Shown piece after piece: positions 23,990 to 32,717 of a stretch of 42,804 bases of DNA. The position numbers were made by a program, and so were the translations under genes. Location: positions 1-42,804 of the forward strand of contig DMMZ01000041.1 in NCBI GenBank assembly GCA_003452915.1. Direction: 5' to 3'. This stretch comes from Clostridiales bacterium (GTDB lineage Bacteria; Bacillota; Clostridia; Oscillospirales; CAG-382). Each line of letters starts with the position of its first letter. Position 1 is the stretch's first letter. The notes below the pieces were generated by a model. The model searched no databases and was not told the DNA's origin. It saw only the letters and a program-made list of their open reading frames with translations.

Positions 23990-26644
23990 TTAATCGTCAA
24001 ATGTGCTGTAGTATTTAACATATTGTGACACTATATAATCAAAGTCAAAATACTTATACGAATCAAAGCTACCTCTGCTTTGAGAAGAAAAATAATGCGG
24101 AAGGTCAAAAACAACAGAACCTGCGGTATATTTATATTCTAGATTCAATGAGTTTATTATCTCGGTATATCGTTTTCCTCTGTAACCGATATCAAATATC
24201 TCTGTATCGTTATAAAATTCTGCTCCTGCACTCTTAACCGAAGATGATACCGCGTCAAGATATTTCTCATATGAGAAATAAACTCCTGTTGAAACTGTGA
24301 TTTGGTTTTCTCTTCCAAGACAATCCTGAAGGGTGACTATGTCGACAACAGGTTTTGTTTTTTCATCGGCAGGTTTAATAAGCTCAAACATGTTCTTTGC
24401 AAAATTAGCAGGAGTGTCCGACCTCCAGGCTGCAGGTGCAATAGCAATTTTTAGGTTTTTATCAAGTTCGCGGATAATATTGCTCTGTCCTTCGTAAAGA
24501 GTGCGGAAAACGTTTACACCCTGACCTTCATCAGATGCCAGCCATTGGTCGCAGGATTCATCAGTCAAGTAAAACCCGAAGAAGGATTCATAATCCTTGC
24601 AATGTTCATATAAGTAGGGGATAAGTAGTTCAGAATCCTCCACAACTTTTTGGTAAAACAGCTTTTTGTCTGTGGCAGTACCCTGTATATCCGGATAGTT
24701 GGAGCTTAGGACGGTGGAAATCAGGCATTTCATTTGTAGCTTATCACAAGCCGACAAAATAGCTTTATTAATATCATACACACCGTGTCCCGAGGTTTTT
24801 ACATATCCTTTTGCTGTAAGCGATTCATTCGGCTCGGCAAGTATTTTCTTGGTGTTATACTCCATGTTGTTTGGGCTTATAATAAGCTCCATGCCGAGTT
24901 CTTTGTATCCCTTGAGTAAAATATATATTCTGTATTTATCGAAATAATGATGCGGATTATATCCTGCTATGTAGTCAATGAAAAATCCATAGAATCCGCC
25001 CACAATAAGCGGTTTCTGAGCGTTTCCGCAGTAAAGCTGCAAGCCGGAAACGCTTAATTTTTTATCTGAATAATTATCCTTTAGAGTAAACACGAATTTT
25101 ACTTTGACAGATGCTTTAACTTCAATATTAAAATAAGTATTGACCGAGGTCAGACCTGCAACGCTGTGATTGTATAAACTTCCGAAGTTATATTCTGTAT
25201 AATTACCGCCATCAACAGCAAGAAAGACAGATGTATTGTCAACATATTCATACGAACTGTCGGGCAAAAATATAGCCGCTCCGCTTAAGTATCCTTCTTT
25301 CAGCTTTTCTTTATCGTTGATCTCTGTTTCAAAGGTTACTGTTTTATTCTCCGCATCAAAGCTTGAAGCACCAACAAAATTTGTATCGGTCAATGTATTT
25401 GTAAAGTCGTTTTCGGATTGATTGACAGTCATATTTAAGCCTGTCAGAATATCTGTATGTGCTTTTATATTCTGTTTATTAAAATTATAATCTGGTTCGC
25501 TGACAGCGTTCTCACTTCCGTATATAAAAACTTCATCCAAAGCAACAGTTGAACTTGTAAAAATTTGAAGTTTTATATATCGTGTAGAAACAGTATGGTT
25601 TCGCATAGCTGCGTAATGCACGCGACGTGTTGTTTTATTTCCTGTTCCTCTGTTCTCACCTTCGGCAAAGGTCATACAAAAGTCCTTGTATTCACTTCCG
25701 TTTTCTGAGTATTTAACGCTTATAAAATCAATATCATTAACACCGTCTTTAATTGCAGATAAATGTAGTTCTGATACGTTTTTTAATTCACCTAAGTCAA
25801 AATCGATATTTATCACTTTGCGTTTCATAAGTGTGTCGGTTGTCATTGCACGAAGGATTGCAACAGATGGATCGTAAATGTCATACACTCCAAAATTTCC
25901 ATCGGTAAGCTTTTTATTTTCTGTATCCTTGGTTTCTGCGTTCCCTGTATAACCCGCATCATGCTTATATGTAATTCCATCAGAAATCAGAATTCGTTCA
26001 GCAGTTTTTGTTCCGTAGTTTTTTATTGAAGTAATAGCATTTGTTGTACCAACAGGTGAATAAATATAATATTTTACAGCTTTTGCGGTTACAGCTTCCA
26101 AAAAAGTAAAACCTAATTCAATTTTACCGTATTTTTCTGTTTTGGTCATCTCACCAGCATAAAAGTTAAAGTTATAACCGTCATCAGACCAGAAAAGTTC
26201 AACCTTCTCGGGTATAGCTTGGGTTTTATCAAAATAAAGGTAAGATTCGTTAAGAACTGCAGGGAAGCCAAAATCATTTTTAAGGTAATACGCACCCGGT
26301 TTTTCCTCAAAGAGGCTTGTGTTACGGTTTCCGTCATTCCAGTCAACAAAAGTAAACGGAACATCCTTAACTGTACACAGTACCGCTTTTTCGGCATTGC
26401 CTGTCAATACGATACCATCATCGTTTTCAACTGTTAAAGCATCAGTGAAACTGAAGCTGTAAAAGCTGTTTGCAGATAAATTACCCGGTCTTTCATACAT
26501 ATCAGTACTCTCCGTTTCGCTTATCGTTTCGCTTATTTGTTCCTCCGATGTATTGGTAACAGGCTTACATGCGCTCATAATTAATAACAAAGAGGTCGCC
26601 AAAAAGATAGTAATACATCTCTTAATGTTTAAGCTTTTTCCCAT
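23990..26644 (-). CDS. DUF4434 glycosidase-like surface lipoprotein
   Basis: 884 residues. Residues 1-26 are a lipoprotein signal (..FLATSLLLIMSAC), then a Glu/Ser/Thr spacer. Beta-rich discoidin-like modules lie at ~60-215 and ~225-380 (second has KKLTDGNFGVYD and TRYIKLQIF). A linker/jelly-roll region follows to ~545. Residues ~548-884 look like a TIM-barrel DUF4434 domain: GGFYGFFIDYIAGYNPHHYF, KELGMELIISPN, GFYLTDESCDQW (Glu near 693, a likely acid/base) and EFYNDTEIFDIGYRG (possible nucleophile). Role: probably binds and processes a glycan outside the cell; the substrate is not predictable. Related in design to the DUF4855 lipoprotein at 4.8 kb. Own promoter and terminator, flanked by direct repeats. 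Confidence 0.82.
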   Translation of the reverse strand: MGKSLNIKRCITIFLATSLLLIMSACKPVTNTSEEQISETISETESTDMYERPGNLSANSFYSFSFTDALTVENDDGIVLTGNAEKAVLCTVKDVPFTFVDWNDGNRNTSLFEEKPGAYYLKNDFGFPAVLNESYLYFDKTQAIPEKVELFWSDDGYNFNFYAGEMTKTEKYGKIELGFTFLEAVTAKAVKYYIYSPVGTTNAITSIKNYGTKTAERILISDGITYKHDAGYTGNAETKDTENKKLTDGNFGVYDIYDPSVAILRAMTTDTLMKRKVINIDFDLGELKNVSELHLSAIKDGVNDIDFISVKYSENGSEYKDFCMTFAEGENRGTGNKTTRRVHYAAMRNHTVSTRYIKLQIFTSSTVALDEVFIYGSENAVSEPDYNFNKQNIKAHTDILTGLNMTVNQSENDFTNTLTDTNFVGASSFDAENKTVTFETEINDKEKLKEGYLSGAAIFLPDSSYEYVDNTSVFLAVDGGNYTEYNFGSLYNHSVAGLTSVNTYFNIEVKASVKVKFVFTLKDNYSDKKLSVSGLQLYCGNAQKPLIVGGFYGFFIDYIAGYNPHHYFDKYRIYILLKGYKELGMELIISPNNMEYNTKKILAEPNESLTAKGYVKTSGHGVYDINKAILSACDKLQMKCLISTVLSSNYPDIQGTATDKKLFYQKVVEDSELLIPYLYEHCKDYESFFGFYLTDESCDQWLASDEGQGVNVFRTLYEGQSNIIRELDKNLKIAIAPAAWRSDTPANFAKNMFELIKPADEKTKPVVDIVTLQDCLGRENQITVSTGVYFSYEKYLDAVSSSVKSAGAEFYNDTEIFDIGYRGKRYTEIINSLNLEYKYTAGSVVFDLPHYFSSQSRGSFDSYKYFDFDYIVSQYVKYYSTFDD

Positions 26645-26774
26645 TTAGCCCTCCAATAATTTAGTTAAAAAAAGTCTAACATATATAAAAATATCTGTCA
26701 AGAAAAATATCTCTTTATTCATTTATATAAAAACACAATAATTATGTTCTTTTATATCTCTTTGTAGCGTATAT

Positions 26775-26802
26775 ATTATAACTGTAATAAAAAAATTAAC
26801 AA
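26775..26802 (-). promoter_or_regulatory. Promoter candidate of the DUF4434 gene
   Basis: On the - strand TTGTTA (26797-26802), 16-base spacer, TATAAT (26775-26780). Leader about 120 bases. The -35 is weak. Confidence 0.42.
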
Positions 26803-26868
26803 ATCACATTTATTCTGACAATATTTTGCTTTTTAATATGCTATATTTAAATAAATTAATTATTTTAT

Positions 26869-26971
26869 ACTAATTCGAATTAGAAACGGTGATAAATTCG
26901 AGAAAAAGTCTTTGATTTATGGAATTTTTTAAAGAATTTTTCTTACTGTTTCTTAAGAGAAGTAGTATTAT
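26869..26971 (+). repeat. Direct repeat copy B (blaI-tail repeat)
   Basis: Second copy, same orientation as 23705-23805. Read on the - strand its right edge is ..VENNTTSLKKQ-stop, almost the same as the end of the BlaI protein (IENTTSLKK-stop) at 12090. The adjacent untranslated bases AGAAAAATTCTT are also shared with the blaI 3' flank. It therefore looks like a remnant of a BlaI-family gene end plus downstream DNA. Confidence 0.78.
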
Positions 26972-27039
26972 TCTCCACAAACATATAGTTATCTGAACGA
27001 TTTTCTTTTTCAGATAAACGTTTAAGGAGCGAAATCGAT

Positions 27040-28038
27040 ATGACGAAATTTCAATGTACTATAAAGTTACTTTCAAATAAGGAAAATGCACTTGGTGCTG
27101 CAATAACCCTTCTTTACAGGGTTTGTGTATCAGGACATTTTCAAACTACGGTAAATTTCATTTTTACTTTGTTTATAGGTAGATTTTCTTTTACAACAGG
27201 TCATAATATAAACTGGAATTTTTTAATTCCAGTTGGCAGCTTTTACATTACAATGAATATTTTGTTCATTATAGCTAACAATTATAAAAAGCAAAAAGGA
27301 ACTTTGACTAAAACCACTCTTGGATGTTTAAAAGAGGTCACCACAATAGCATATACTATTAAAGAGAGTATATCGGAAACAAGAAAGCTATATTTAGATA
27401 CAAAAAACAATGGTGCGTTATTTAACTTCAACCCTTTTTACACAGGAGCAGTCTCTGTTTGTGAGTCAATTTATTATTTGTTAACCGATGTTTTTAATTA
27501 TCAAAAATTTAAAATAACTATTTTCCAGCAATTTATTAGAGAGGACGAAAGCAGATATATAAAAATTATAGCATATAAAAGTCACGAAAATAAACGACCG
27601 CAATGCTATGATAAAGAGCTTCCGTTATTTAAAAATCATGAGAACAAGCTTTTTATACAAAAGCTGTTCGAGTCAAATTCTCCCGATATAGTTTGTTTTG
27701 ATAAAAGAGAAATAATCGACGATTCTTTTATTAAAATAGATAATCAGAAGATAAATACAAAACAATATATAGGCATACCCTGTCAAACTGAAGGTGACTA
27801 CATTTCATTTGTAATACAGATTAGTTCTTACGATGATAAAAGATTTTACAACATCGGACAAATGAAGGATCTTGGTGAAGAAATTTTAGTATCATATCGA
27901 GAAATACTTGCCTTGATTAACGAACAAAAACTTCTTTATGATAATATACTTGCTAGTGATAGAAAGGTGGTGCCCTCTAGTGTTGCAGACCAAGACACAA
28001 GATCAAAAGGTAAGGGAAAAACCTTTGAACCCGTTTGA
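27040..28038 (+). CDS. Unrecognised protein: two membrane helices plus GAF-like domain
   Basis: 332 residues; ATG 10 bases after AAGGAG. I do not recognise the family. Two hydrophobic segments lie in the first 90 residues (TTVNFIFTLFIGRFSF, NFLIPVGSFYITMNILFIIA). A helical linker follows (AYTIKESISETRKLYLDTKN). Residues ~150-290 have the strand/helix alternation of a GAF-type sensory domain (FKITIFQQFIREDESRYIKI, IGIPCQTEGDYISFVIQISS), ending in a helix (GEEILVSYREILALINEQKL). The C-terminus is basic and low-complexity. No output domain (HisKA, GGDEF, HD) is present. It could be a membrane sensor or half of a two-protein system with the overlapping ORF at 27980. Bordered by repeat B and an IS remnant. 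Confidence 0.72.
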   Translation: MTKFQCTIKLLSNKENALGAAITLLYRVCVSGHFQTTVNFIFTLFIGRFSFTTGHNINWNFLIPVGSFYITMNILFIIANNYKKQKGTLTKTTLGCLKEVTTIAYTIKESISETRKLYLDTKNNGALFNFNPFYTGAVSVCESIYYLLTDVFNYQKFKITIFQQFIREDESRYIKIIAYKSHENKRPQCYDKELPLFKNHENKLFIQKLFESNSPDIVCFDKREIIDDSFIKIDNQKINTKQYIGIPCQTEGDYISFVIQISSYDDKRFYNIGQMKDLGEEILVSYREILALINEQKLLYDNILASDRKVVPSSVADQDTRSKGKGKTFEPV

Positions 28039-28156
28039 TTATTTGCCTATATTCGATAATATAAATTCAAACCAGCAAGCAGATAATGAAGAAGTTTTGC
28101 GTATAATTGAGACATTAAAATATAACAGGAAGAAACTTTTCAACAAAAAATGTTAA
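27980..28156 (+). CDS. Small ORF overlapping the end of the GAF-like gene
   Basis: 58 codons from GTG 27980, in another frame from the upstream gene and overlapping its last 59 bases. AAAGGTGG is 9 bases upstream, a good ribosome binding site inside the upstream gene. The product reads MLQTKTQDQKVREKPLNPFD, YLPIFDNINSNQQADNEEVL, RIIETLKYNRKKLFNKKC, which has the look of a real soluble protein with a C-terminal amphipathic helix. No family recognised. The overlap suggests coupled translation. Confidence 0.45.
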   Translation: MLQTKTQDQKVREKPLNPFDYLPIFDNINSNQQADNEEVLRIIETLKYNRKKLFNKKC

Positions 28157-28200
28157 AAACATATAAAAAGATCTTGATTAATCAGGGTTTCAGACTGTCA

Positions 28201-28239
28201 AAAAAGGTCCGGAGAAAGTAGAATTCTCTGGACCTTTTT
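28201..28239 (+). terminator. Strong hairpin terminator inside the IS left end
   Basis: AAAAAGGTCCGGAGAA (28201-28216) pairs with TTCTCTGGACCTTTTT (28224-28239), a 16-bp stem with one G-U pair and a 7-base loop, ending in T5. It would end the 27040/27980 transcript and shield the transposase from read-through. Confidence 0.8.
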
Positions 28240-28257
28240 GCGTGTTTTATGGTATAA

Positions 28258-29030
28258 TGTTTACGGATGATAACAATGATAGAAAAAGCTCAGGACGTGC
28301 ATATAAAATAGTCGAGTATTTATACATTCAAGACACAGGAAGACCTACAGTAAATCCTGTAGTGCTTATAAAAATGGTATTCATTCAACATATATATAGC
28401 ATAAATCATTGTGTCTAAGAAATAGATATGAACATCGCTTACAGATGGTTTTTAGGCTACGATTTACTCACAAAGCTTCCACATTTTGCAACGATAAGTT
28501 ATGCTTTCACAACAAGATTTTCGAGCGAAGTCTTTGAACAGATATTCTCTTGGATACTTGAAGAAGCTGATAAGCGTACAATAAACCTATGACAAAAAGC
28601 AGATTTTTAAAGCATACGACTATGTTTATGACGAGTACAATAATTACGTAATATGCCCCAACAACCATGCTTTGAATTATACAATAATAAACAGAGACCG
28701 AGAGTTCAAGAGTAATCCACAAGTGTGTGGAAAATGCCCATTTATTCATAAATGCACAGAGCGCAAGAAATACAAAAGGTTGTTCTGAAACGTATATAAG
28801 CAGAGTATATCGAGAAAGCAGAAGACTTCAGGCATTCTCCAATTGGACGTGAAACCTACTTTTTACGACCACAAACAATAGAACGATTATTCGCAGATGT
28901 TATCGTTGCGACGAGAGAGAATCACAGCATGCGATACACACTCCATAAAGGATTAGTTCGAGTACAGAACTGGGTTAGGCTTAAGTTCGCTGCAATGAAC
29001 TTGAAAAAGTTAGCAATGTGGGCATGGTAA
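28258..29030 (+). pseudogene. IS1182 family transposase remnant
   Basis: Readable in pieces in several frames. The first piece reads YIQDTGRPTVNPVVLIKMVF and, after an in-frame TAA, EIDMNIAYRWFLGYDLLTKL with PHFATISYAFTTRF, the N-terminal DUF772-type block. The second reads AYDYVYDEYNNYVICPNNHA and VCGKCPFIHKC, the Cys-containing middle block. The third reads SPIGRETYFLRPQTIERLFA, HSMRYTLHKGLVRVQNWVRL and KFAAMNLKKLAMWAW-stop. The start, a few residues near the TAA and most of the catalytic core between blocks one and two are missing, and there are several stops and frameshifts. Inactive. Confidence 0.88.
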
Positions 29031-29130
29031 TGCCTACTTTTTTATTTTTATAGCTGGTTTTTTGATTTTTACACTACTAAAAAAAAGGGCATACTCCTGA
29101 TGCGGAATATACCGTTCTTTGACGGTCTGA

Positions 29131-29150
29131 TCCGATCATTTCTGATCGGA
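29131..29150. repeat. Hairpin downstream of fnlC
   Basis: TCCGATCA (29131-29138) and TGATCGGA (29143-29150), a perfect 8-bp stem with a 4-base loop, 17 bases beyond the fnlC stop. No T-run on the - strand. It may belong to the IS end rather than being a terminator. Confidence 0.5.
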
Positions 29151-29166
29151 CAAAATTATAGATATA

Positions 29167-30309
29167 TTAATATTTTCTCCAAACCATTTTGTTAACAACA
29201 CCAGTATAACTTTGGATAATCTTCACGACCTTTGTACTTACGTTTTCATCAATATAGTTCGGTACATCAAGTCCGAAATCGCTATTTTTCTGCATCTCAA
29301 CTGCTATATCGACAGCTTGTAATACCTGTTCTGTAGTGATTCCGGCTAAAATGAAATTGCCTTTGTCGAGAGCCTCTGGGCGTTCTGTAGAGGTTCTTAT
29401 ACAGACAGCTGGGAACGGCATGCCTTTTGAGTTAAAATAGCTTGATTCCTCAGGAAGAGTTCCGCTGTCAGAAACAACACAAAAAGCGTTTACTTGAAGG
29501 TGATTAAAGTCGCTGAATCCGAACGGTTTTAATGAGTGTACATTCTTGTGGAATATAAAGTTACGTTTTTCTATGGATTTTGCTGAACGAGGGTGAGTTG
29601 AATATATGATCGGCATATTATACTTCTCAGCCATGGCGTTTACAGCGTTCATAAGGTTGAAGAAGTTATCTTCGGTATCAATATTTTCTTCTCGATGAGC
29701 TGACAACAATATATATTTACCTTTTTCAAGTCCTAGTGTATCAAGCACCTTGCTGCTCTTGATTTTTTCTATGTTTACGGATAGTACCTCTGCCATTGGT
29801 GAGCCTGTTACATAAGTGCGTTCTTTTGCTGTTCCTTCGTAGTTCAGATATCTGCGTGCATGCTCACTGTAGCAAAGGTTGACATCAGCAATATGGTCGA
29901 CAATTCGTCTGTTTGTTTCTTCAGGCAAGCACTCGTCGAAGCAGCGGTTTCCGGCTTCCATATGAAATATCGGGATGTGAAGACGCTTTGCAGATATTGC
30001 CGAAAGGCAGGAATTTGTGTCGCCGAGGATGAGTAATGCATCCGGCTTTTGTTCACTCATAAGCTTGTAAGACTTTGCGATGATGTTACCGATTGTTTCA
30101 CCAAGATCAGCTCCAACAGCATTAAGATAGAAATCCGGTGCACGAAGTCCCAGATCGTCAAAGAATATCTGGTTCAACTCATAGTCATAGTTCTGCCCGG
30201 TATGAATAAGTATCTGCTCGAAATACTTGTCGCATTTTTTTATTACTTCGGAAAGTCTGATTATCTCTGGTCTTGTCCCGATTATTGTCATCAGTTTAAG
30301 TTTTGACAT
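29167..30309 (-). CDS. fnlC: UDP-GlcNAc 2-epimerase-type enzyme (FnlC/CapG, WecB family)
   Basis: 380 residues, family length. Starts KLMTIIGTRPEIIRLSEVIK, with HTGQNYD, LILGDTNSCLSA, FHMEAGNRCFDECLPEETNR and SDSGTLPEESSYF, all hallmarks of the non-hydrolysing UDP-N-acetylglucosamine 2-epimerases. With fnlA and fnlB in the same operon it is most likely the last step to UDP-N-acetyl-L-fucosamine (2-epimerisation of the talosamine form), as in FnlC/WbjD/CapG, rather than the ManNAc-making WecB. That choice is from context. Last gene of the polysaccharide cluster, next to an IS remnant. Confidence 0.88.
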   Translation of the reverse strand: MSKLKLMTIIGTRPEIIRLSEVIKKCDKYFEQILIHTGQNYDYELNQIFFDDLGLRAPDFYLNAVGADLGETIGNIIAKSYKLMSEQKPDALLILGDTNSCLSAISAKRLHIPIFHMEAGNRCFDECLPEETNRRIVDHIADVNLCYSEHARRYLNYEGTAKERTYVTGSPMAEVLSVNIEKIKSSKVLDTLGLEKGKYILLSAHREENIDTEDNFFNLMNAVNAMAEKYNMPIIYSTHPRSAKSIEKRNFIFHKNVHSLKPFGFSDFNHLQVNAFCVVSDSGTLPEESSYFNSKGMPFPAVCIRTSTERPEALDKGNFILAGITTEQVLQAVDIAVEMQKNSDFGLDVPNYIDENVSTKVVKIIQSYTGVVNKMVWRKY

Positions 30310-30321
30310 TGATTAATCCCT

Positions 30322-31251
30322 CTAATATTGTACTTTACGTATATCTTCGATCAGTTTATTTGTTCGAATTCTTACACCGTCGTTGTTTAAATGGTAATTT
30401 GTATCATAAAACAAATTAGGATTTAATATGTAATCTTCAATGTTTGATATTATTGGTATATTGACTTCGTTTTTTAGTTTATTATAAAAACCGATTATAT
30501 TTGTTCCTTCAGCAATTGATAAGCTATTTACGCAAGGGAATGTAATGTATACTTCGGCGCCCAGTTCTACTGCATAATCGTAATAGTTGTTTAAGTATTC
30601 TATTATATCATCCATCAATATGTTATTGCTAATTGTCACCATTGATGTGTTTAAATATTCATCTTCCATGATGTTTTCAGTTCTATTGTAAATATTATCT
30701 CCGTATTCATTGAAAGCACTTCGCACATACATACCACTGTTTAAATCATTATTGAATATGAATTTAATCGCTTTATTCAGCGCATATTCAGGAGCATTGT
30801 ATATCATTTCATAAATGTGTTCTTTTGTTATACATGAATATAAATACGTATTGTTCTCTATTGTAGTCCATGCTAAACTACTGTCAATAGAATCTTTATA
30901 TAAAGCATATTCTAAACCTACTATTATAATATCTCCGCTATTGATGCCCTTTTTCGATAATTCAAGAATAAACTCTGAACCCAAACCAGCATGTAACCCC
31001 AGATTCACAACAGGCATATTTAATTCATCTGTAATCAATTTAGAATCTATCCCGAACGCGAAGTTGCTTCCGCCGACTAGAATTATTTTTGGTTCATTTA
31101 TTGATGTTAATCTTTCATATTTATCAAGTATCGATGCATTATAGCCATCCGTATATTGCGGAGGTACAAAGTAAATTATGGTTATCACGATAATGAATGA
31201 GAATATTATGACTGTGCCTAAGCACAAAAGCTTGAGAATAAATTTTTTCAT
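30322..31251 (-). CDS. SGNH-like membrane-anchored protein, partner of MBOAT
   Basis: 309 residues. A single N-terminal membrane anchor (LCLGTVIIFSFIIVITIIYF) puts the rest outside. KIILVGGSNFAFGIDS near residue 60 resembles block I of SGNH/GDSL hydrolases (Ser within GGSN), and FYDTNYHLNNDGVRI near the C-terminus carries a Asp-x3-His pair in the block V position. 13 bases downstream of the MBOAT gene, which suggests a two-part O-acyl transfer system like AlgI with AlgJ/AlgX or PatA/PatB. No family beyond the SGNH-like fold is claimed. Confidence 0.72.
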   Translation of the reverse strand: MKKFILKLLCLGTVIIFSFIIVITIIYFVPPQYTDGYNASILDKYERLTSINEPKIILVGGSNFAFGIDSKLITDELNMPVVNLGLHAGLGSEFILELSKKGINSGDIIIVGLEYALYKDSIDSSLAWTTIENNTYLYSCITKEHIYEMIYNAPEYALNKAIKFIFNNDLNSGMYVRSAFNEYGDNIYNRTENIMEDEYLNTSMVTISNNILMDDIIEYLNNYYDYAVELGAEVYITFPCVNSLSIAEGTNIIGFYNKLKNEVNIPIISNIEDYILNPNLFYDTNYHLNNDGVRIRTNKLIEDIRKVQY

Positions 31252-31263
31252 TTGTCACTCACC

Positions 31264-32715
31264 TTAAAACTGAAAATAGATAAATTCTGAGCTATTATCT
31301 GTCGGCAGTGTAAACATTATAAAGAAAATGATTGCTGTATATACTGCCCATCTGGAAAACATATTCCATTGATTTATCTTTTTAAAAATATCTGTTTTTA
31401 GATGTACAGCGTCAAATACTGCTAATAAAGATACGGATATTACTAGCTTAATCAGTTCAACCTTACCCAAGCCAATTAACCCAAACGCTGAAAAAACATA
31501 TTTTATCGGTTCACCAATTCCATAAAACATAGAGTTTATCCCATATAAAGCATCTGTAACATCATTAGCTCTAAAAAAGATCCAAGCAAAACATACGACG
31601 ACGAAAGTACTGCATATTTTTACAACATCGATAATAACATTCGTAGTGTTTTCATTACGTTTATAAAACTTATTATATATTTTTTCACAAATTAACAATA
31701 ATCCGTGAATAGCTCCCCATATTACAAATGTCCAGTTAGCACCATGCCATAACCCGCTAAGTAAAAAAGTTGCGAATAAATTAAATAATAATCTTGAATA
31801 AGCTACACGATTACCTCCTAACGGTATATATACATAATCTCTGAACCATGTTGAAAGTGAAATATGCCATCTGCTCCAAAACTCCTTAATAGATTTTGAA
31901 AAATAGGGGCTATTGAAGTTCTTCATTAAGTCAAACCCTATTAGTTTTGCGGAGCCAAGTGCTATATCCGAATACCCTGAAAAATCACAATATATTTGAA
32001 TTGCAAAAAAGACTGTCGCAAGTATAAATGCAAATCCTTTGTACTGCGATATATCATTATATACAAGATTAACATATCTCGCTAAATTGTCGGCAATAAT
32101 AACCTTTTTGAATAAACCCCAGGCTATCATTTTTAAGCCATATGTTGCTTTTTCATAATCAAATGTATGTTTTTTAAAAAATTGAGGTAGTAGATTTACT
32201 GAACGTTCAATTGGACCAGCTACTAATTGTGGAAAGAATGAAACATACAGTGCATATATGCCAAAATGACTCTGAGCTTTAATTTTTTTGTTATATACAT
32301 CGATAACATAACTAAGCGTTTGAAATGTGTAAAAAGATATACCCACAGGAAGAATTATGTTTATTGTGAATTCGCTTACAGGCAATGAAAACAACTTTAA
32401 TATTTCAACAACAGAATCACTAAAAAAGTTAAAATACTTAAAGAAAAACAATATACTTATACTAATACCTACTCCTATAGTTAATAGTAGTTTGCACACC
32501 CCTCTTTGATTGCTATAATATTCCATAAGTCTTGCACAGCTGTATGATACAACAGTTGTTATTAAAATCAATATTATCAACTTTGGATTCCAACTCATGT
32601 AAAAATAATAACTTGCAGCAAGCAGCATTATCCATCGAAATTTATGAGGTAAGGTCCAGTATAGGATAAAAACTACTGTAAGAAAGACCGAGTATGCCAA
32701 CGAATTAAAAAGCAT
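31264..32715 (-). CDS. MBOAT family O-acyltransferase
   Basis: 483 residues with 10-12 membrane helices. Hallmarks of the AlgI/DltB branch: LPVGISFYTFQTLSYVIDVY, FFPQLVAGPIERSVNLLPQF, YCDFSGYSDIALGSAKLIG, EFWSRWHISLSTWFRDYVYI with PLGGNR, and LLSGLWHGANWTFVIWGAIH, where the His is the conserved catalytic one. Such proteins move an acyl (usually acetyl) group across the membrane to a polysaccharide or teichoic acid. In this cluster it probably O-acetylates the surface glycan together with the SGNH-like protein. AAAAGGTG precedes the ATG; only 2 bases after the fnlB stop. Confidence 0.93.
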   Translation of the reverse strand: MLFNSLAYSVFLTVVFILYWTLPHKFRWIMLLAASYYFYMSWNPKLIILILITTVVSYSCARLMEYYSNQRGVCKLLLTIGVGISISILFFFKYFNFFSDSVVEILKLFSLPVSEFTINIILPVGISFYTFQTLSYVIDVYNKKIKAQSHFGIYALYVSFFPQLVAGPIERSVNLLPQFFKKHTFDYEKATYGLKMIAWGLFKKVIIADNLARYVNLVYNDISQYKGFAFILATVFFAIQIYCDFSGYSDIALGSAKLIGFDLMKNFNSPYFSKSIKEFWSRWHISLSTWFRDYVYIPLGGNRVAYSRLLFNLFATFLLSGLWHGANWTFVIWGAIHGLLLICEKIYNKFYKRNENTTNVIIDVVKICSTFVVVCFAWIFFRANDVTDALYGINSMFYGIGEPIKYVFSAFGLIGLGKVELIKLVISVSLLAVFDAVHLKTDIFKKINQWNMFSRWAVYTAIIFFIMFTLPTDNSSEFIYFQF

Positions 32716-32717
32716 AT

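Larger units (their letters stand above)
26645..27039. other. 395-bp divergent intergenic region
   Basis: AT-rich. Holds a - strand promoter for the DUF4434 gene (26775-26802), repeat copy B (26869-26971), and the AAGGAG ribosome binding site of the 27040 gene. No clear + strand promoter could be chosen and no RNA gene is seen. Confidence 0.6.
28172..29152 (+). mobile_element. Degenerate IS1182-type insertion sequence
   Basis: Inverted end-like sequences TTTCAGACTGTCAAA (28188-28202) and TTTGACGGTCTGATC (29118-29132) match with one mismatch over 13 bases as inverted repeats. Each has a small palindrome on its outer side (TGATTAATCA at the left, TCCGATCA/TGATCGGA at the right). Between them lies a decayed transposase. 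Exact ends are uncertain. At the right it almost reaches the fnlC stop codon. Confidence 0.65.

Noticed and set aside
28507..28749. 80-codon open frame on the - strand inside the IS region
   Set aside because: It lies antisense to the transposase remnant, has no ribosome binding site, and its hydrophobic product is explained by the reverse complement of transposase codons.
29131..29150. Rho-independent terminator for the polysaccharide operon
   Set aside because: The stem is good but no T-run follows on the - strand, and the sequence belongs to the inverted end of the IS remnant.
27040..29152. Antiphage defence island
   Set aside because: Location next to an IS is suggestive, but no nuclease, NADase, toxin, helicase or reverse transcriptase motif is present.
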